Counted from the stretch's first letter, positions 9,256 through 19,623 are shown. The stretch is 64,000 nucleotides of DNA from Streptomyces phaeolivaceus (GCF_009184865.1 NZ_CP045096.1:6634001-6698000); one strand, 5' to 3'. Notes: generated by a model from the letters alone, not told the origin. Made by a program: numbers and translations.

Positions 9256-10602
9256 ATGAGACCCTCCCTGAGTACCCTGCTCACCGGCATCGCGGCCCTC
9301 GCCGCCCTGCTGGTCACCGCCCCCACCGCCCACGCCGCCGACCCACCCCTGCGCGACCTCGCCGCGGCCAAGGGCAAGGCGATCGGCACCGCCGTCACCG
9401 GCTCCAAGCTCACCGGCACCTACGGCGACATCGCGGCCGGGGAGTTCAACTGGCTCACCCCCGGCAACGCCATGAAGTGGGGCTCGGTCGAACCCACCCG
9501 GGGCAACTTCAACTGGACCGAGGCCGACCAGATCGTCGCCTTCGCCGAGGCCCACGACCAGGACGTACGCGGCCACACCCTGGTCTGGCACAGCCAGAAC
9601 CCGAGCTGGCTGACCAACGGCACCTGGACGCCCGCCCAGCTCGGCACCCTGATGAACGACCACATCGCGCTCGAAGTCGGCCGCTACAAGGGCCGCCTGG
9701 CCGCCTGGGACGTGGTCAACGAACCCTTCAACGAGGACGGCACCTACCGCCAGACCGTCTGGTACAACGGCCTCGGCGCCGACTACATCGCCCAGGCACT
9801 GACCGCCGCCCGCGCCGCCGACCCGGCCGCCAGGCTCTACATCAACGACTACAACGTGGAGGGCGTCAACGCGAAGAGCACGGCCCTCTACAACCTGGTC
9901 CGCGACCTCAAGGCACGCGGCGTCCCCATCGACGGCGTCGGCCTCCAGGCCCATCTGATCCTCGGCCAGGTCCCCTCCACCCTCCAGCAGAACATCCAGC
10001 GCTTCGCCGACCTGGGCGTGGACGTCGCCATCACGGAACTCGACATCCGTATGCAACTCCCCTCCACCGCGGCCAAGTTGGCGCAGCAGCGCACCGAGTA
10101 CGACGCCGTGGTCAAGGCCTGCGTGGCCGTGACCCGCTGCACCGGCGTCACCGTCTGGGGCTTCACCGACTCCGACTCCTGGATCCCGGACACGTTCCCG
10201 GGACAGGGCGCGGCCACCCCGTACGACGAGAACTACGCGCCGAAACCCGCGTACTACGGCATCGTGACGGCACTCGGCGGCACTGTCACCGAGCCACCGG
10301 TCCCGGCCGGGTGCTCGGCGGCGTACAGCGTCCCGAACCAGTGGAACACCGGCTTCACCGGCAACGTCACGATCAGCTGCGCGGCCGGCTCCTCGCTCTC
10401 CTCCTGGCGGGTCACCTGGACGTTCGGAGCGGGGCAGCAGGTCGGGCAGGCCTGGAACGCGACCTGCACCCAGACCGGCGCGGCCGTCAGCTGCGCCAAC
10501 GCCTCCTGGAACGGCGGTGTACCGAGCGGCGGTTCGGTGAGCTTCGGCTTCAACGGCACCTGGACCGGAAGCAATCCGCTCCCGACCGTGACGCTGGGCT
10601 GA
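9256..10602 (+). CDS. Secreted endo-1,4-beta-xylanase, GH10 with CBM2
   Basis: The protein has 448 residues. ATG 9256 is chosen because GGAGG lies eight bases upstream and a signal peptide begins there (hydrophobic core about residues 9-24, AHA cleavage near 31). The GH10 catalytic domain spans roughly residues 33-340, with acid/base Glu156 in WDVVNEPFN and nucleophile Glu261 in ITELDIR. A short Pro-rich linker leads to a C-terminal carbohydrate-binding module of family 2 type starting near Cys353 (CSAAYSV…QWNTGFTGNVTI, with conserved Trp residues). It should degrade xylan outside the cell, yielding oligosaccharides for the transporter encoded next door. Confidence 0.93.
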   Translation: MRPSLSTLLTGIAALAALLVTAPTAHAADPPLRDLAAAKGKAIGTAVTGSKLTGTYGDIAAGEFNWLTPGNAMKWGSVEPTRGNFNWTEADQIVAFAEAHDQDVRGHTLVWHSQNPSWLTNGTWTPAQLGTLMNDHIALEVGRYKGRLAAWDVVNEPFNEDGTYRQTVWYNGLGADYIAQALTAARAADPAARLYINDYNVEGVNAKSTALYNLVRDLKARGVPIDGVGLQAHLILGQVPSTLQQNIQRFADLGVDVAITELDIRMQLPSTAAKLAQQRTEYDAVVKACVAVTRCTGVTVWGFTDSDSWIPDTFPGQGAATPYDENYAPKPAYYGIVTALGGTVTEPPVPAGCSAAYSVPNQWNTGFTGNVTISCAAGSSLSSWRVTWTFGAGQQVGQAWNATCTQTGAAVSCANASWNGGVPSGGSVSFGFNGTWTGSNPLPTVTLG

Positions 10603-10675
10603 GAAGTCTGAGAATTCCCGAAGGAATGCCGCCAGGAGGTTCTGCCCGTAACAATTCGGACGTAAGTTCCTGTGC

Positions 10676-11749
10676 GTGAATGGTGAAGAAAGCGCGTTCG
10701 GGGACGCCGAGGACAACAGCGGGGGCGCGGGCGGACAGCGGCGGCGCTGGCTGAAGATCGCCGGTTGCGCGCTCGCCGGCGCCCTCGTACTCGGCGCGGG
10801 CGGGGCGGGCTGGGCGTTCTGGCGGCTCAACGACAACATCAGGAGCGTAGACATCAACAGCGCGCTCGGCGACAACCGCCCCGCGAAGGCCCAGTCCTCC
10901 GCCGAGCCCTCCACGTCGGCCTCCGCCTCGCCGCTGCCGAGCGGCGCCCTGAACATCCTCGTCCTCGGCTCCGACTCCCGCAGCGGCAAGGAGAACGCCG
11001 AACTCGGCGGCGGTGGCGAGAGTTCGGGCGCCCGCTCGGACACCGCGATGGTCGTCCACATCGACGAGGGCCGCACCGGGGCGACGGTCGTCAGCATCCC
11101 CCGCGACACGCTCGTCACCCGCCCGTCCTGCCCGCTGGAGTCGGGCGGTTCGACGGCGGTCGCGTACAACGTCATGTTCAACACGGCGTACGCGGTCGGC
11201 GGTCCGGTCTGCGCGGTCAAGACCGTCGAGTCGATGACGGACGTCCGCATGGACCACTACATCGAGATCGACTTCGCCGGCTTCGCGAAGCTGGTCGACG
11301 CGCTCGGCGGCGTCACGGTGACGACGGACGAGGACATCGACGACGAGGATTCGCATCTGACCCTGGAGGCGGGCACCCACCACCTGGACGGCGAGCAGGC
11401 CCTCGCCCTCGCCCGCACCCGCCACGGCATCGGCGACGGCAGCGACCTCGGCCGCATCGGTCTCCAGCAGAAACTGGTCAAGTCCCTGCTGGACCAGATC
11501 TCCTCGACCGACCTCCTCACCAACCCCGCCCAGCTCTACCGCGCCGCCGACGCCGTCACCGGCAGCCTCACCACCGACACCGGCCTCGACTCCCTCACCG
11601 AACTGGTCACCCTCGGCGAAAGCCTGCAGGGCCTGTCGTCGACCGCCACGAAGACCGTCATGATGCCGGTGGTCACGGCCTCCTACGACCGCAACCGGGT
11701 CGTCGCGGACGAGCCGGAGGCGAGCGAGCTGTGGGAGTCGCTCAAGTAG
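10676..11749 (+). CDS. LytR-CpsA-Psr (LCP) family cell-wall protein
   Basis: This 357-residue membrane-anchored protein has a short cytoplasmic N-terminus ending in QRRRWLK, one transmembrane segment around residues 27-50, a Ser/Ala-rich spacer and a C-terminal LCP domain (LNILVLGSDSR, SDTAMVVHID, VSIPRDT). The conserved Asp and Arg residues of the catalytic pocket are in these blocks. LCP enzymes attach wall teichoic acid or other glycopolymers to peptidoglycan outside the membrane. The GTG start lacks a good ribosome site: an AGGAGG at 10634-10639 is too far upstream, and a stop codon at 10649 closes the frame before it. Confidence 0.88.
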   Translation: MNGEESAFGDAEDNSGGAGGQRRRWLKIAGCALAGALVLGAGGAGWAFWRLNDNIRSVDINSALGDNRPAKAQSSAEPSTSASASPLPSGALNILVLGSDSRSGKENAELGGGGESSGARSDTAMVVHIDEGRTGATVVSIPRDTLVTRPSCPLESGGSTAVAYNVMFNTAYAVGGPVCAVKTVESMTDVRMDHYIEIDFAGFAKLVDALGGVTVTTDEDIDDEDSHLTLEAGTHHLDGEQALALARTRHGIGDGSDLGRIGLQQKLVKSLLDQISSTDLLTNPAQLYRAADAVTGSLTTDTGLDSLTELVTLGESLQGLSSTATKTVMMPVVTASYDRNRVVADEPEASELWESLK

Positions 11750-11793
11750 CCGAAGCTGCGGTGGAAAGAGTTTCCGGGAAATCCCGGCGGCCG

Positions 11794-11820
11794 TGTCGAT
11801 CCGGCGTGCGGCCGTTCGAC
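11794..11820 (+). promoter_or_regulatory. Candidate ECF42 promoter (TGTCGA-N17-CGAC)
   Basis: TGTCGA at 11794-11799 and CGAC at 11817-11820 are separated by 17 bases and lie 54 bases before the DGPF gene. From memory, ECF42 sigma factors recognise TGTCGA in the -35 and CG(A/T)C in the -10 region, upstream of DGPF genes. The linked sigma factor gene follows, so this is a likely autogenous target. Confidence 0.65.
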
Positions 11821-11873
11821 GCATGGGTGAGAGTCGGGGACAGGCCCCGCTCGCCGATGCGTTGGGAGTCACC

Positions 11874-12230
11874 ATGCCGCGCTATCTGTCACTGGTCCAG
11901 ATCGACGAGAAGACCGCCCCCGCCGAGGGACCCAGCCCCGAGCTGATGCAGCGGATGGGCGAGCTGCTGGAGGAGATCACCAAGGCCGGGGTCATGCTCG
12001 ACACCGCCGGGCTGACGCCGTCCGCACAGGGGACACGGGTGCACTGGGAGGGCGGGAAGATCTCCGTCACGGACGGGCCGTTCACCGAGTCCAAGGAGGT
12101 CGTCGGCGGCTACGCGCTGATGCAGTGCAAGGACATGGCCGAGGCGATCGAGTGGACCAAGCGGTTCCTGAAGGTGCACGGGGAGGAGTGGACCGTCAGC
12201 TGTGAGGTGCGGGAGGTCGCGGAGGGCTGA
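11874..12230 (+). CDS. DGPF-domain (YCII-related) protein
   Basis: This 118-residue protein starts MPRYLSLVQ, preceded by GGGAG. It carries the DGPF signature (SVTDGPFTESKEVVGGY) in the middle and the closing AIEWTKRFLKVHGE block, typical of the YCII-like dimeric alpha-beta barrel. Biochemical function in this family is unknown. Such genes are regularly paired with ECF42 sigma factors, as here: the sigma gene begins 56 bases downstream. The two are probably co-transcribed from the promoter at 11794-11820. Confidence 0.9.
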   Translation: MPRYLSLVQIDEKTAPAEGPSPELMQRMGELLEEITKAGVMLDTAGLTPSAQGTRVHWEGGKISVTDGPFTESKEVVGGYALMQCKDMAEAIEWTKRFLKVHGEEWTVSCEVREVAEG

Positions 12231-12285
12231 GTCCCCCCGGCGGCCTGTTTGGCGGGGCCGTCCTCCGGGTGTCTGATGGTGGGCT

Positions 12286-13563
12286 GTGACCTCACAGCCC
12301 ACCGCGGACCTGAAGACGACCGTCGAGACCGTGTTCCGGATCGAGTCGCCCCGGATCATCGCCGGGGTCGCGCGGATCGTGCGGGACGTCGGGATCGCGG
12401 AGGAGCTGGCCCAGGACGCTCTGGTCGCCGCGCTGGAGCAGTGGCCGCGCGACGGGGTGCCGGACAACCCGGGAGCCTGGCTGACGGCCACGGCCAAGCA
12501 CCGGGCGATCGATCTCGTACGCCGCCGGGAGCGGTACGCGCGCAAGCTCGCCGAGGTGGGGCGGGACCTGGAGACGGCGGGACCGTATCTCGACCGGCCG
12601 TCCGACCCGGACGACATCGACGACGACCTGCTCCGCCTCGTCTTCACGGCCTGCCACCCGGTGCTCTCCGCCGAGGCCCGGATCGCCCTCACCCTCCGCC
12701 TCCTCGGCGGCCTCACCACCCCCGAGATCGCCCGCGCCTTCCTGGCCCCCGAGGCGACCGTCGCCCAGCGGATCGTCCGCGCCAAGCGCACGCTCGCGAC
12801 GAAGAACGTCGCCTTCGAGGTGCCGTACGGCCCCGACCGCGAGGCCCGCCTCGACTCTGTCCTCGAGGTCATCTACCTGATCTTCAACGAGGGGTACGCG
12901 GCCACCGCCGGCGACGACCTGCTGCGCCCCGCGCTCTGCGAGGACGCCCTCCGGCTGGCGCGCGTGCTGGCCCAGTTGATGCCCAGGGAACCCGAGGTGC
13001 ACGGCCTGGTGGCGCTGCTGGAGCTCCAGGAGTCACGGGCCGTCGGCCGCACGGGGCCCTCCGGGGAGCCGGTCCTGCTGAAGGACCAGGACCGCCGCCG
13101 CTGGAACCGCCTCCTCATCGCCCGCGGCTTCACCGCCCTCGGCCGCGCCACGGCCGCCGCGAGCGGCGCCCCCGGCCCGTACGCGCTCCAGGCCGCCATC
13201 GCCGCGTGCCACGCCCGGGCTCACACGTACGAGGAGACGGACTGGCCCCGCATCGCCACCCTCTACGCCCTGCTGGCCGCCCGCACCCCGTCCCCCGTGG
13301 TCGAACTCAACCGCGCCGTCGCCGTCTCCATGGCCGAGGGCCCCGCCCCCGCCCTGGAGATCGTCGACCGCCTCGCCACGGAACCCGCCCTCCGCGACTA
13401 CCACTTGCTCCCGAGCGTCCGAGGCGACCTACTGCTCCGCCTCGGCCGTACGCAGGAGGCCCGCACCGAGTTCGAACGAGCGGCCGGCCTGGCCCGCAAC
13501 GAACGGGAACGGGCACTGCTGCGGGCGAGGGCGGAGGAGGCCGGGGAGGGGGAGCCGAGCTGA
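12286..13563 (+). CDS. ECF42-type RNA polymerase sigma factor with long C-terminal extension
   Basis: This 425-residue protein has sigma region 2 near residues 10-85 (AEELAQDALVAALEQWP, then DNPGAWLTATAKHRAIDLVRRR) and region 4 near 125-175 (ALTLRLLGGLTTPEIARAFL…ATVAQRIVRAKR). It is followed by about 230 further residues containing helical, TPR-like repeats (ALQAAIAACHARA, VVELNRAVAVS). The extension is the hallmark of group ECF42, whose members lack a dedicated anti-sigma factor. No anti-sigma gene is seen nearby. GTG is the start. Activity is probably controlled through the extension. Confidence 0.9.
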   Translation: MTSQPTADLKTTVETVFRIESPRIIAGVARIVRDVGIAEELAQDALVAALEQWPRDGVPDNPGAWLTATAKHRAIDLVRRRERYARKLAEVGRDLETAGPYLDRPSDPDDIDDDLLRLVFTACHPVLSAEARIALTLRLLGGLTTPEIARAFLAPEATVAQRIVRAKRTLATKNVAFEVPYGPDREARLDSVLEVIYLIFNEGYAATAGDDLLRPALCEDALRLARVLAQLMPREPEVHGLVALLELQESRAVGRTGPSGEPVLLKDQDRRRWNRLLIARGFTALGRATAAASGAPGPYALQAAIAACHARAHTYEETDWPRIATLYALLAARTPSPVVELNRAVAVSMAEGPAPALEIVDRLATEPALRDYHLLPSVRGDLLLRLGRTQEARTEFERAAGLARNERERALLRARAEEAGEGEPS

Positions 13564-13565
13564 GC

Positions 13566-13625
13566 CCTGAAGGGGCGGCGGAGCCGCCTTTCAGGGGCGC
13601 GGGGAACTGCGCGACCAGCCACGAC
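13566..13625 (+). terminator. Hairpin plus dispersed intergenic repeat, copy 2
   Basis: Directly after the sigma-factor stop, CCTGAA…GGCGGC pairs with GCCGCC…TTCAGG (13566-13595), a strong hairpin that may end the DGPF-sigma transcript. Its right arm runs into the clean form of the dispersed repeat at 13591-13625 (GGGGCGCGGGGAACTGCGCG, then ACCAGCCACGAC). Confidence 0.55.
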
Positions 13626-13653
13626 GCCGCCGCACCCGAACGACGGCCCTCAC

Positions 13654-14856
13654 TCACACAGGGCGCCCGATCAACATCGTCGGCGCCCCCGCCACCCGCG
13701 TCAGAAACACCGTCGCCGCCCCCCGCCCCTGCGGCTTGACCTTCCTCCGCAGTTCCTCCGGCTCGACAGCCGACCCCCGCTTCTTCACGGTCAGGATCCC
13801 AACCCCCCGCTCCCGCAGCAGCGCCTTCAACTTCTTCACATTGAAGGGCAGTTGATCGGTGATCTCATAGGCGGTCGCATACGGCGTGCCCCGGTGCTCG
13901 TCGGCCGTGACGTACGCGATCGTGGGGTCGACCAGCCCACCGGCCAACTCCTCGGCGACCTCGGCCACCAGATGGGCCCGGATGACCGCACCGTCGGGCT
14001 CGTACAAGTACCGCCCCACGGCCCGGACTTCGGGATCCGGCAGCCCCCGCCCACGCAGGCTCCGGGGTCCGGGCAGCAGCGTCGCCCGCACCGCACCCGC
14101 CTCCCCCGTCCCGAACCAGAGCACCGCCTCCTTCACATCGCCGCCGTCGGAGATCCACTCGGCCTCGGCCTCGGCGGGGATCGCCTGGTGCGGGATGCCC
14201 GGGGCGATCTTCAGGGCGGCGCGCGGGGCCTTGAGCGCGGTGGCGACGGCCCAGGAGAGCGGCGGGGAGTACGCCTCGGGGTCGAAGATCCGGCCGCGGC
14301 CGGAGGAGCGCCGGGCCGGGTCGACGAACACGGCGTCGTACCCGGCCGTCTCCACCTCCGTCACATCCGCCTCGCGCACCTCGATCAGTTCGGCGAGGCC
14401 GAGCGCGTCGGCGTTGGCGCGGGCCACCGCCGCCGTCAGCGGGTCGCGGTCGACGGCCAGCACGCGGATCCCGGCGCGCGCGAGGGCGATCGCGTCGCCG
14501 CCGATGCCGCAGCACAGGTCGGCGACGGAGGTCACGCCGAGCGCGCGCATCCGCTCCGCCCGGTACGTCGCCACGCTCGTCCGCGTCGACTGTTCGACCC
14601 CGTTCGGCGTGAAGAACATCCGGTCCGCGTCCGCCGCCCCGAACTTCACGACCGCCCGCTGCCGCAGCCGGGCCTGCCCGAGGGCCGCCGAGACCAGGTC
14701 CGCCGGGTGGTCGCGGCGCAGCCGGGTCGCCACGGCCAGCTCCCGCGCCGGTTCGACTCCACGCACCTCGTCGAGGAGGGCGGCCCCCTCGGGGGTGAGG
14801 AGGGGGGTGAGGTAGGTGGCGGGGTCGAGGTCGTTCACCGGGTCATTGTCGGTCAT
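13654..14856 (-). CDS. Class I SAM-dependent methyltransferase, THUMP-like
   Basis: The protein has 400 residues. The SAM-binding motif I is VADLCCGIGGDAIALA near residues 111-126, followed by an acidic motif II (VLAVDRDP) and a DAVFVDPARR catalytic-type motif near 178. The C-terminal part (KLKALLRERGVGILTVKKRG) matches the THUMP-like C-terminal domain of a conserved actinobacterial methyltransferase family, probably acting on RNA. The target nucleotide is unknown. It converges on the ECF42 gene and is divergent from the deacetylase genes. Confidence 0.82.
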   Translation of the reverse strand: MTDNDPVNDLDPATYLTPLLTPEGAALLDEVRGVEPARELAVATRLRRDHPADLVSAALGQARLRQRAVVKFGAADADRMFFTPNGVEQSTRTSVATYRAERMRALGVTSVADLCCGIGGDAIALARAGIRVLAVDRDPLTAAVARANADALGLAELIEVREADVTEVETAGYDAVFVDPARRSSGRGRIFDPEAYSPPLSWAVATALKAPRAALKIAPGIPHQAIPAEAEAEWISDGGDVKEAVLWFGTGEAGAVRATLLPGPRSLRGRGLPDPEVRAVGRYLYEPDGAVIRAHLVAEVAEELAGGLVDPTIAYVTADEHRGTPYATAYEITDQLPFNVKKLKALLRERGVGILTVKKRGSAVEPEELRRKVKPQGRGAATVFLTRVAGAPTMLIGRPV

Positions 14857-14957
14857 GCGGTCGGGGGAGGGGGTGTGTGGGCCACTCGGTGGATGGTCGG
14901 GGCCCGGTGGCGGTGTCGGGGCGGTGCGGACGGGGTGTCCTGCGAGGATGCAGCGCC

Positions 14958-16025
14958 ATGCGATTCGTACGACAAAATGATGTAAAGAGTGCGAAGTGGG
15001 CGGGCTTCCTGAGCCGGAGGGGCGGCGGCCGGGGCCGTGGTGGTGGCGGCCGTGGCGGCGTACGGGGTGGCCTCGCCGTACTCGCCGCGGCGGTCATCGC
15101 GTCCGGGTGCGGAGGTGGAGGCGGGGCCGGCGGCGAAGGCGGCCGGGAGGCGTCGGAGCGGGGCTCGTCCGGGGCCGCCCCCGGCACCGCAGGCCCGGCC
15201 CACGGCCAGGAGCGCGGCCAGGGGAATGTGCATGAGCGCGGGCAAGGGAATGGGCAGGAGACCGGGCAGGAGACCGGCCAGGAGCGTGGGCAACGGCGCT
15301 TCGACGCCGCGCGGGTCGCCGCCGCGAAGCGCTGGGGGCTGGCCGAGGTACCCCTGCTCGCGCCCGCGCCTCCCGCGCGGAAACCCGTGCCTGGGACACG
15401 CGAGGGGTTCGAGGTCGACGGCCACCAGGAGGACGGACTCCCGCCGGTCTTCACCACCGTCCCCACCCGCGACAAGGTCCTCTTCCTCACCATCGACGAC
15501 GGCGCCGAGAAGGACCCCGAGTTCCTGCGCATGATGAGCGAACTGGACGTCCCCTACACCGCCTTCCTCAGCGACTACCTGGTCAAGGAGGACTACGGCT
15601 ACTTCGAGCGGATGCGGGACAAGGGCGTCGCCCTCAACAACCACACCCTCAACCACCGCCACCTCCCCTCCCTCTCCTACGACGCCCAGAAGCGCGAGAT
15701 CTGCGGCATGCAGGACGTGATCGAGAAGCGGTACGGCAAGCGGCCGACGCTCTTCCGGCCGCCGTACGGCAACTACGACCGGGACACCCTGCGCGCCGCC
15801 AAGGCCTGCGGCATCGCGGCCGTCCCGCTCTGGAACGAGGAGGTCTTCGTCGACCGCTGGGACTACCGCGAATCCGACCGCCGACTCCGCCCCGGCGACA
15901 TCGTCCTCACCCACTTCCGCGGCAAGTCCGACTGGAACGGCACCATGCCCGACATGATCCGCCGCTTCCTGAACCACGCCACCACCGAGGGCTACGCGGT
16001 GGCGAGGCTGGAGGACTACCTGTGA
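14958..16025 (+). CDS. Polysaccharide deacetylase lipoprotein (NodB domain), first of two
   Basis: This is a 355-residue protein from ATG 14958. After a long Arg/Gly-rich n-region comes a hydrophobic stretch and the lipobox IASGC (Cys51), so it is an exported lipoprotein. A Gly/Gln repeat-like spacer follows. The NodB homology domain spans about residues 170-355 with the metal/catalytic Asp pair Asp180-Asp181 (FLTIDDGA), His229 and His233 (H-x3-H), and the RPPYGNYD motif. It likely removes N-acetyl or O-acyl groups from cell-wall or extracellular polysaccharide. The next gene encodes a close paralogue and overlaps by four bases. Confidence 0.85.
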   Translation: MRFVRQNDVKSAKWAGFLSRRGGGRGRGGGGRGGVRGGLAVLAAAVIASGCGGGGGAGGEGGREASERGSSGAAPGTAGPAHGQERGQGNVHERGQGNGQETGQETGQERGQRRFDAARVAAAKRWGLAEVPLLAPAPPARKPVPGTREGFEVDGHQEDGLPPVFTTVPTRDKVLFLTIDDGAEKDPEFLRMMSELDVPYTAFLSDYLVKEDYGYFERMRDKGVALNNHTLNHRHLPSLSYDAQKREICGMQDVIEKRYGKRPTLFRPPYGNYDRDTLRAAKACGIAAVPLWNEEVFVDRWDYRESDRRLRPGDIVLTHFRGKSDWNGTMPDMIRRFLNHATTEGYAVARLEDYL

Positions 16026-17242
16026 GGGGCACCGGGGGGAGCCGGGGGAGGGGAGGAGCCCAGCCCCGGGGAGGGGGGAGGGCGGGGCGGAGGGGGCGTG
16101 CGGTGTGGGGAGGGCGTCTGGCGCCGGGCAGGTGGGTGGCGTGGGTGGCGCGCTGGGTGGGCGGTGGCGCCGGGGAAGCGCGCGCGCCGCGTCGCCGGGC
16201 GTCTGCGCCGCGCCATGGGGCGTGCGGCGCGACAGCTCGTACGCCGGACCCATGCGCGTCGACAGTCGGTACGCCGCTCGCCCGTGCCTCGGCCGGCCCT
16301 TCCGCACGCCCGGCCCTCTCCGCCCTCACGGCCCTCGCCGTCCTGTTCCTCGCCGGGTGCGCGGCCGATCCCGCCGACCGGGCGGACCGGGCCGAAGCGG
16401 CGGCGCCCGCGCTGGCCGGGACCCCGGAATCGGCCCGCTCTCCGGCGCCGCCGCTCGCCGCGCCCTCGCCCCCGACCACGCACCCCGGGGGCCAGGGCCC
16501 CGCCGTTCCGCACCCCGGCGCAGGCGCCCCGCTCCCCACCGCTCCCCACCACCCCCACACACCCCCTTACCGCCGCTGGGGCCTCCCCGCCCCCCTCGCT
16601 CCCGCGCCCGAGAAGCCCGATCGGCCGCCCACGCCCCGTACGGCGGGCCCGGGGCTGCCGCCCGTCGTCGACCGGGTGCGGACGCGCGACAAGGTGGTGT
16701 TCCTGACGTACGACGACGGGGCCGAGAAGGACCCCCGGTTCGTCGACATGGTCAGGGAACTGCGGCTGCCGGTGAGCATGTTCCTGACGGACAGCGTCGT
16801 GGGGCCGGGATACGGCCACTTCGCACGGCTGCGGGCGGTCGGCGCGACCGTACAGAACCACACCCTCGACCACACCGGCCTGCGCGGCCTGCCGTACGCC
16901 GGACAGCGCGCCGAGATCTGCGGCCAGCAGAACAAGCTGCGGCAGCGCTTCGGCGTCCGGCCGACCCTCTTCCGCCCGCCCTACGGCGTCTACGACACCA
17001 CCACGCTCCGCGCCGCCGCCGACTGCGGCATCACGGCCGTCGTCCTGTGGCGCGCGTCCATGCAGATCAACGATCTCCGTTACGCGGTCGGCGACCGCCT
17101 CCGCCCCGGCGACATCGTCCTCGCCCACTTCCGGGGCCCGGAGCAGCTGAACGGCACCACGCTCACGGAGATGACGACGCGACTCCTGCGCCGTATCCAG
17201 CAACAGGGCCTGACGGTCGGACGCCTGGAGGACTACCTCTGA
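16022..17242 (+). CDS. Polysaccharide deacetylase lipoprotein, second of two
   Basis: The C-terminal half is a NodB domain clearly paralogous to the preceding protein: VFLTYDDGAEKDPRF, the H-x3-H motif in NHTLDHT, LFRPPYGVYD, and an identical LRPGDIVL/EDYL ending. Upstream is a lipobox LFLAGC behind a hydrophobic stretch, then a Pro/Ala-rich linker. The start is uncertain: GTG 16022 overlaps the upstream stop as GTGA (coupling), giving 406 residues, but this leaves about 100 residues before the lipobox. In-frame GTG codons near 16136-16166 are alternatives, and none has a good ribosome site. Confidence 0.75.
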   Translation: MRGTGGSRGRGGAQPRGGGRAGRRGRAVWGGRLAPGRWVAWVARWVGGGAGEARAPRRRASAPRHGACGATARTPDPCASTVGTPLARASAGPSARPALSALTALAVLFLAGCAADPADRADRAEAAAPALAGTPESARSPAPPLAAPSPPTTHPGGQGPAVPHPGAGAPLPTAPHHPHTPPYRRWGLPAPLAPAPEKPDRPPTPRTAGPGLPPVVDRVRTRDKVVFLTYDDGAEKDPRFVDMVRELRLPVSMFLTDSVVGPGYGHFARLRAVGATVQNHTLDHTGLRGLPYAGQRAEICGQQNKLRQRFGVRPTLFRPPYGVYDTTTLRAAADCGITAVVLWRASMQINDLRYAVGDRLRPGDIVLAHFRGPEQLNGTTLTEMTTRLLRRIQQQGLTVGRLEDYL

Positions 17243-17273
17243 CCCCCGCGACTCCCCGCCGCGCTCCACGGAA

Positions 17274-17300
17274 TTAGCAGTCCGCTTGACCGAGTGCTAA
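17274..17300. promoter_or_regulatory. CIRCE operator 1 (HrcA site)
   Basis: TTAGCAGTC-N9-GAGTGCTAA matches the CIRCE consensus TTAGCACTC-N9-GAGTGCTAA with one change. It overlaps the probable -35 element of the groES promoter (TTGACC at 17286-17291, CATAGT at 17308-17313, spacing 16). HrcA binding here represses chaperonin genes at normal temperature. Confidence 0.92.
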
Positions 17301-17321
17301 TCGCGGTCATAGTCTCAGGTC

Positions 17322-17346
17322 TGGCACTCCCCACTGGAGAGTGCCA
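17322..17346. promoter_or_regulatory. CIRCE operator 2 (HrcA site)
   Basis: TGGCACTC-N9-GAGTGCCA is a second, internally perfect CIRCE-type inverted repeat downstream of the predicted transcription start and about 100 bases before groES. Paired CIRCE sites are known before Streptomyces groES. Confidence 0.9.
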
Positions 17347-17446
17347 ACTACGCGACGGGCAGGTCCGGCACCCGCGACGACGGATCCACCTGGTCGCCAC
17401 CTCAGACAGTTAACCCCGTGAGATCTCCGAAGGGGGAGGTCGGATC

Positions 17447-17755
17447 GTGACGACCACCAGCTCCAAGGTTGCCATCAAGCCGCTCGAGGACCGCATCGTG
17501 GTCCAGCCGCTCGACGCCGAGCAGACCACGGCCTCTGGCCTGGTCATCCCGGACACCGCCAAGGAGAAGCCCCAGGAGGGCGTCGTCCTGGCCGTGGGCC
17601 CGGGGCGCTTCGAGAACGGCGAGCGCCTGCCGCTCGACGTCAAGACCGGCGACATCGTGCTGTACAGCAAGTACGGCGGCACCGAGGTGAAGTACAGCGG
17701 CGAGGAGTACCTCGTCCTCTCGGCTCGCGACGTGCTCGCGATCATCGAGAAGTAG
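17447..17755 (+). CDS. groES: Co-chaperonin GroES
   Basis: This is the 102-residue Hsp10 ring subunit. It begins [20 protein letters not shown] with a GTG start nine bases after GGGGGAGG. The mobile loop ([21 protein letters not shown]) and the [13 protein letters not shown] block are intact. It caps GroEL to enclose folding substrates. It is the first gene of the groES-groEL1 operon, controlled by two CIRCE elements upstream. Confidence 0.97.
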   Translation: MTTTSSKVAIKPLEDRIVVQPLDAEQTTASGLVIPDTAKEKPQEGVVLAVGPGRFENGERLPLDVKTGDIVLYSKYGGTEVKYSGEEYLVLSARDVLAIIEK

Positions 17756-17791
17756 TTCACCCGCTTCCTCACCGAAGCACACCGCTTTGAG

Positions 17792-17840
17792 CTGCGCCCC
17801 TGGCCCCCGCGACCTATGAAGCCGGGCGTTGGGGGCGCAG
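17792..17840 (+). other. Hairpin between groES and groEL1
   Basis: CTGCGCCCC at 17792-17800 pairs perfectly with GGGGCGCAG at 17832-17840 across a 31-base loop, in the 126-base gap between the two genes. There is no U-run, so it is more likely an mRNA processing or stability element, or a partial attenuator, than a full terminator. Function is inferred. Confidence 0.5.
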
Positions 17841-17872
17841 TTCGTTTCACCCACGTTTTCCGAGAGGGCTGA

Positions 17873-19504
<1,632 letters not shown>

Positions 19505-19565
19505 CGACGAACGACGACCTGACGTACGTACGACCTCACGTACGACGTCGGTGAGCCGTAGGTGA

Positions 19566-19594
19566 GGCCCGGCACCCCTCGGGGGTGCCGGGCC
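19566..19594 (+). terminator. Rho-independent-type terminator after groEL1
   Basis: A perfect 13-bp stem (GGCCCGGCACCCC / GGGGTGCCGGGCC) with a 3-base loop follows groEL1 by 61 bases and is followed by TT. Because the next gene is convergent, it may stop transcripts from both sides. Confidence 0.85.
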
Positions 19595-19623
19595 TTCCCG
19601 CGTCCCCGGCTGCTTCGGTGGGG

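Noticed and set aside
10634..10639. AGGAGG as ribosome site of the LCP gene
   Set aside because: It is 36 bases before the GTG start, and the gene's frame is closed by TAA at 10649, so it cannot serve this gene.
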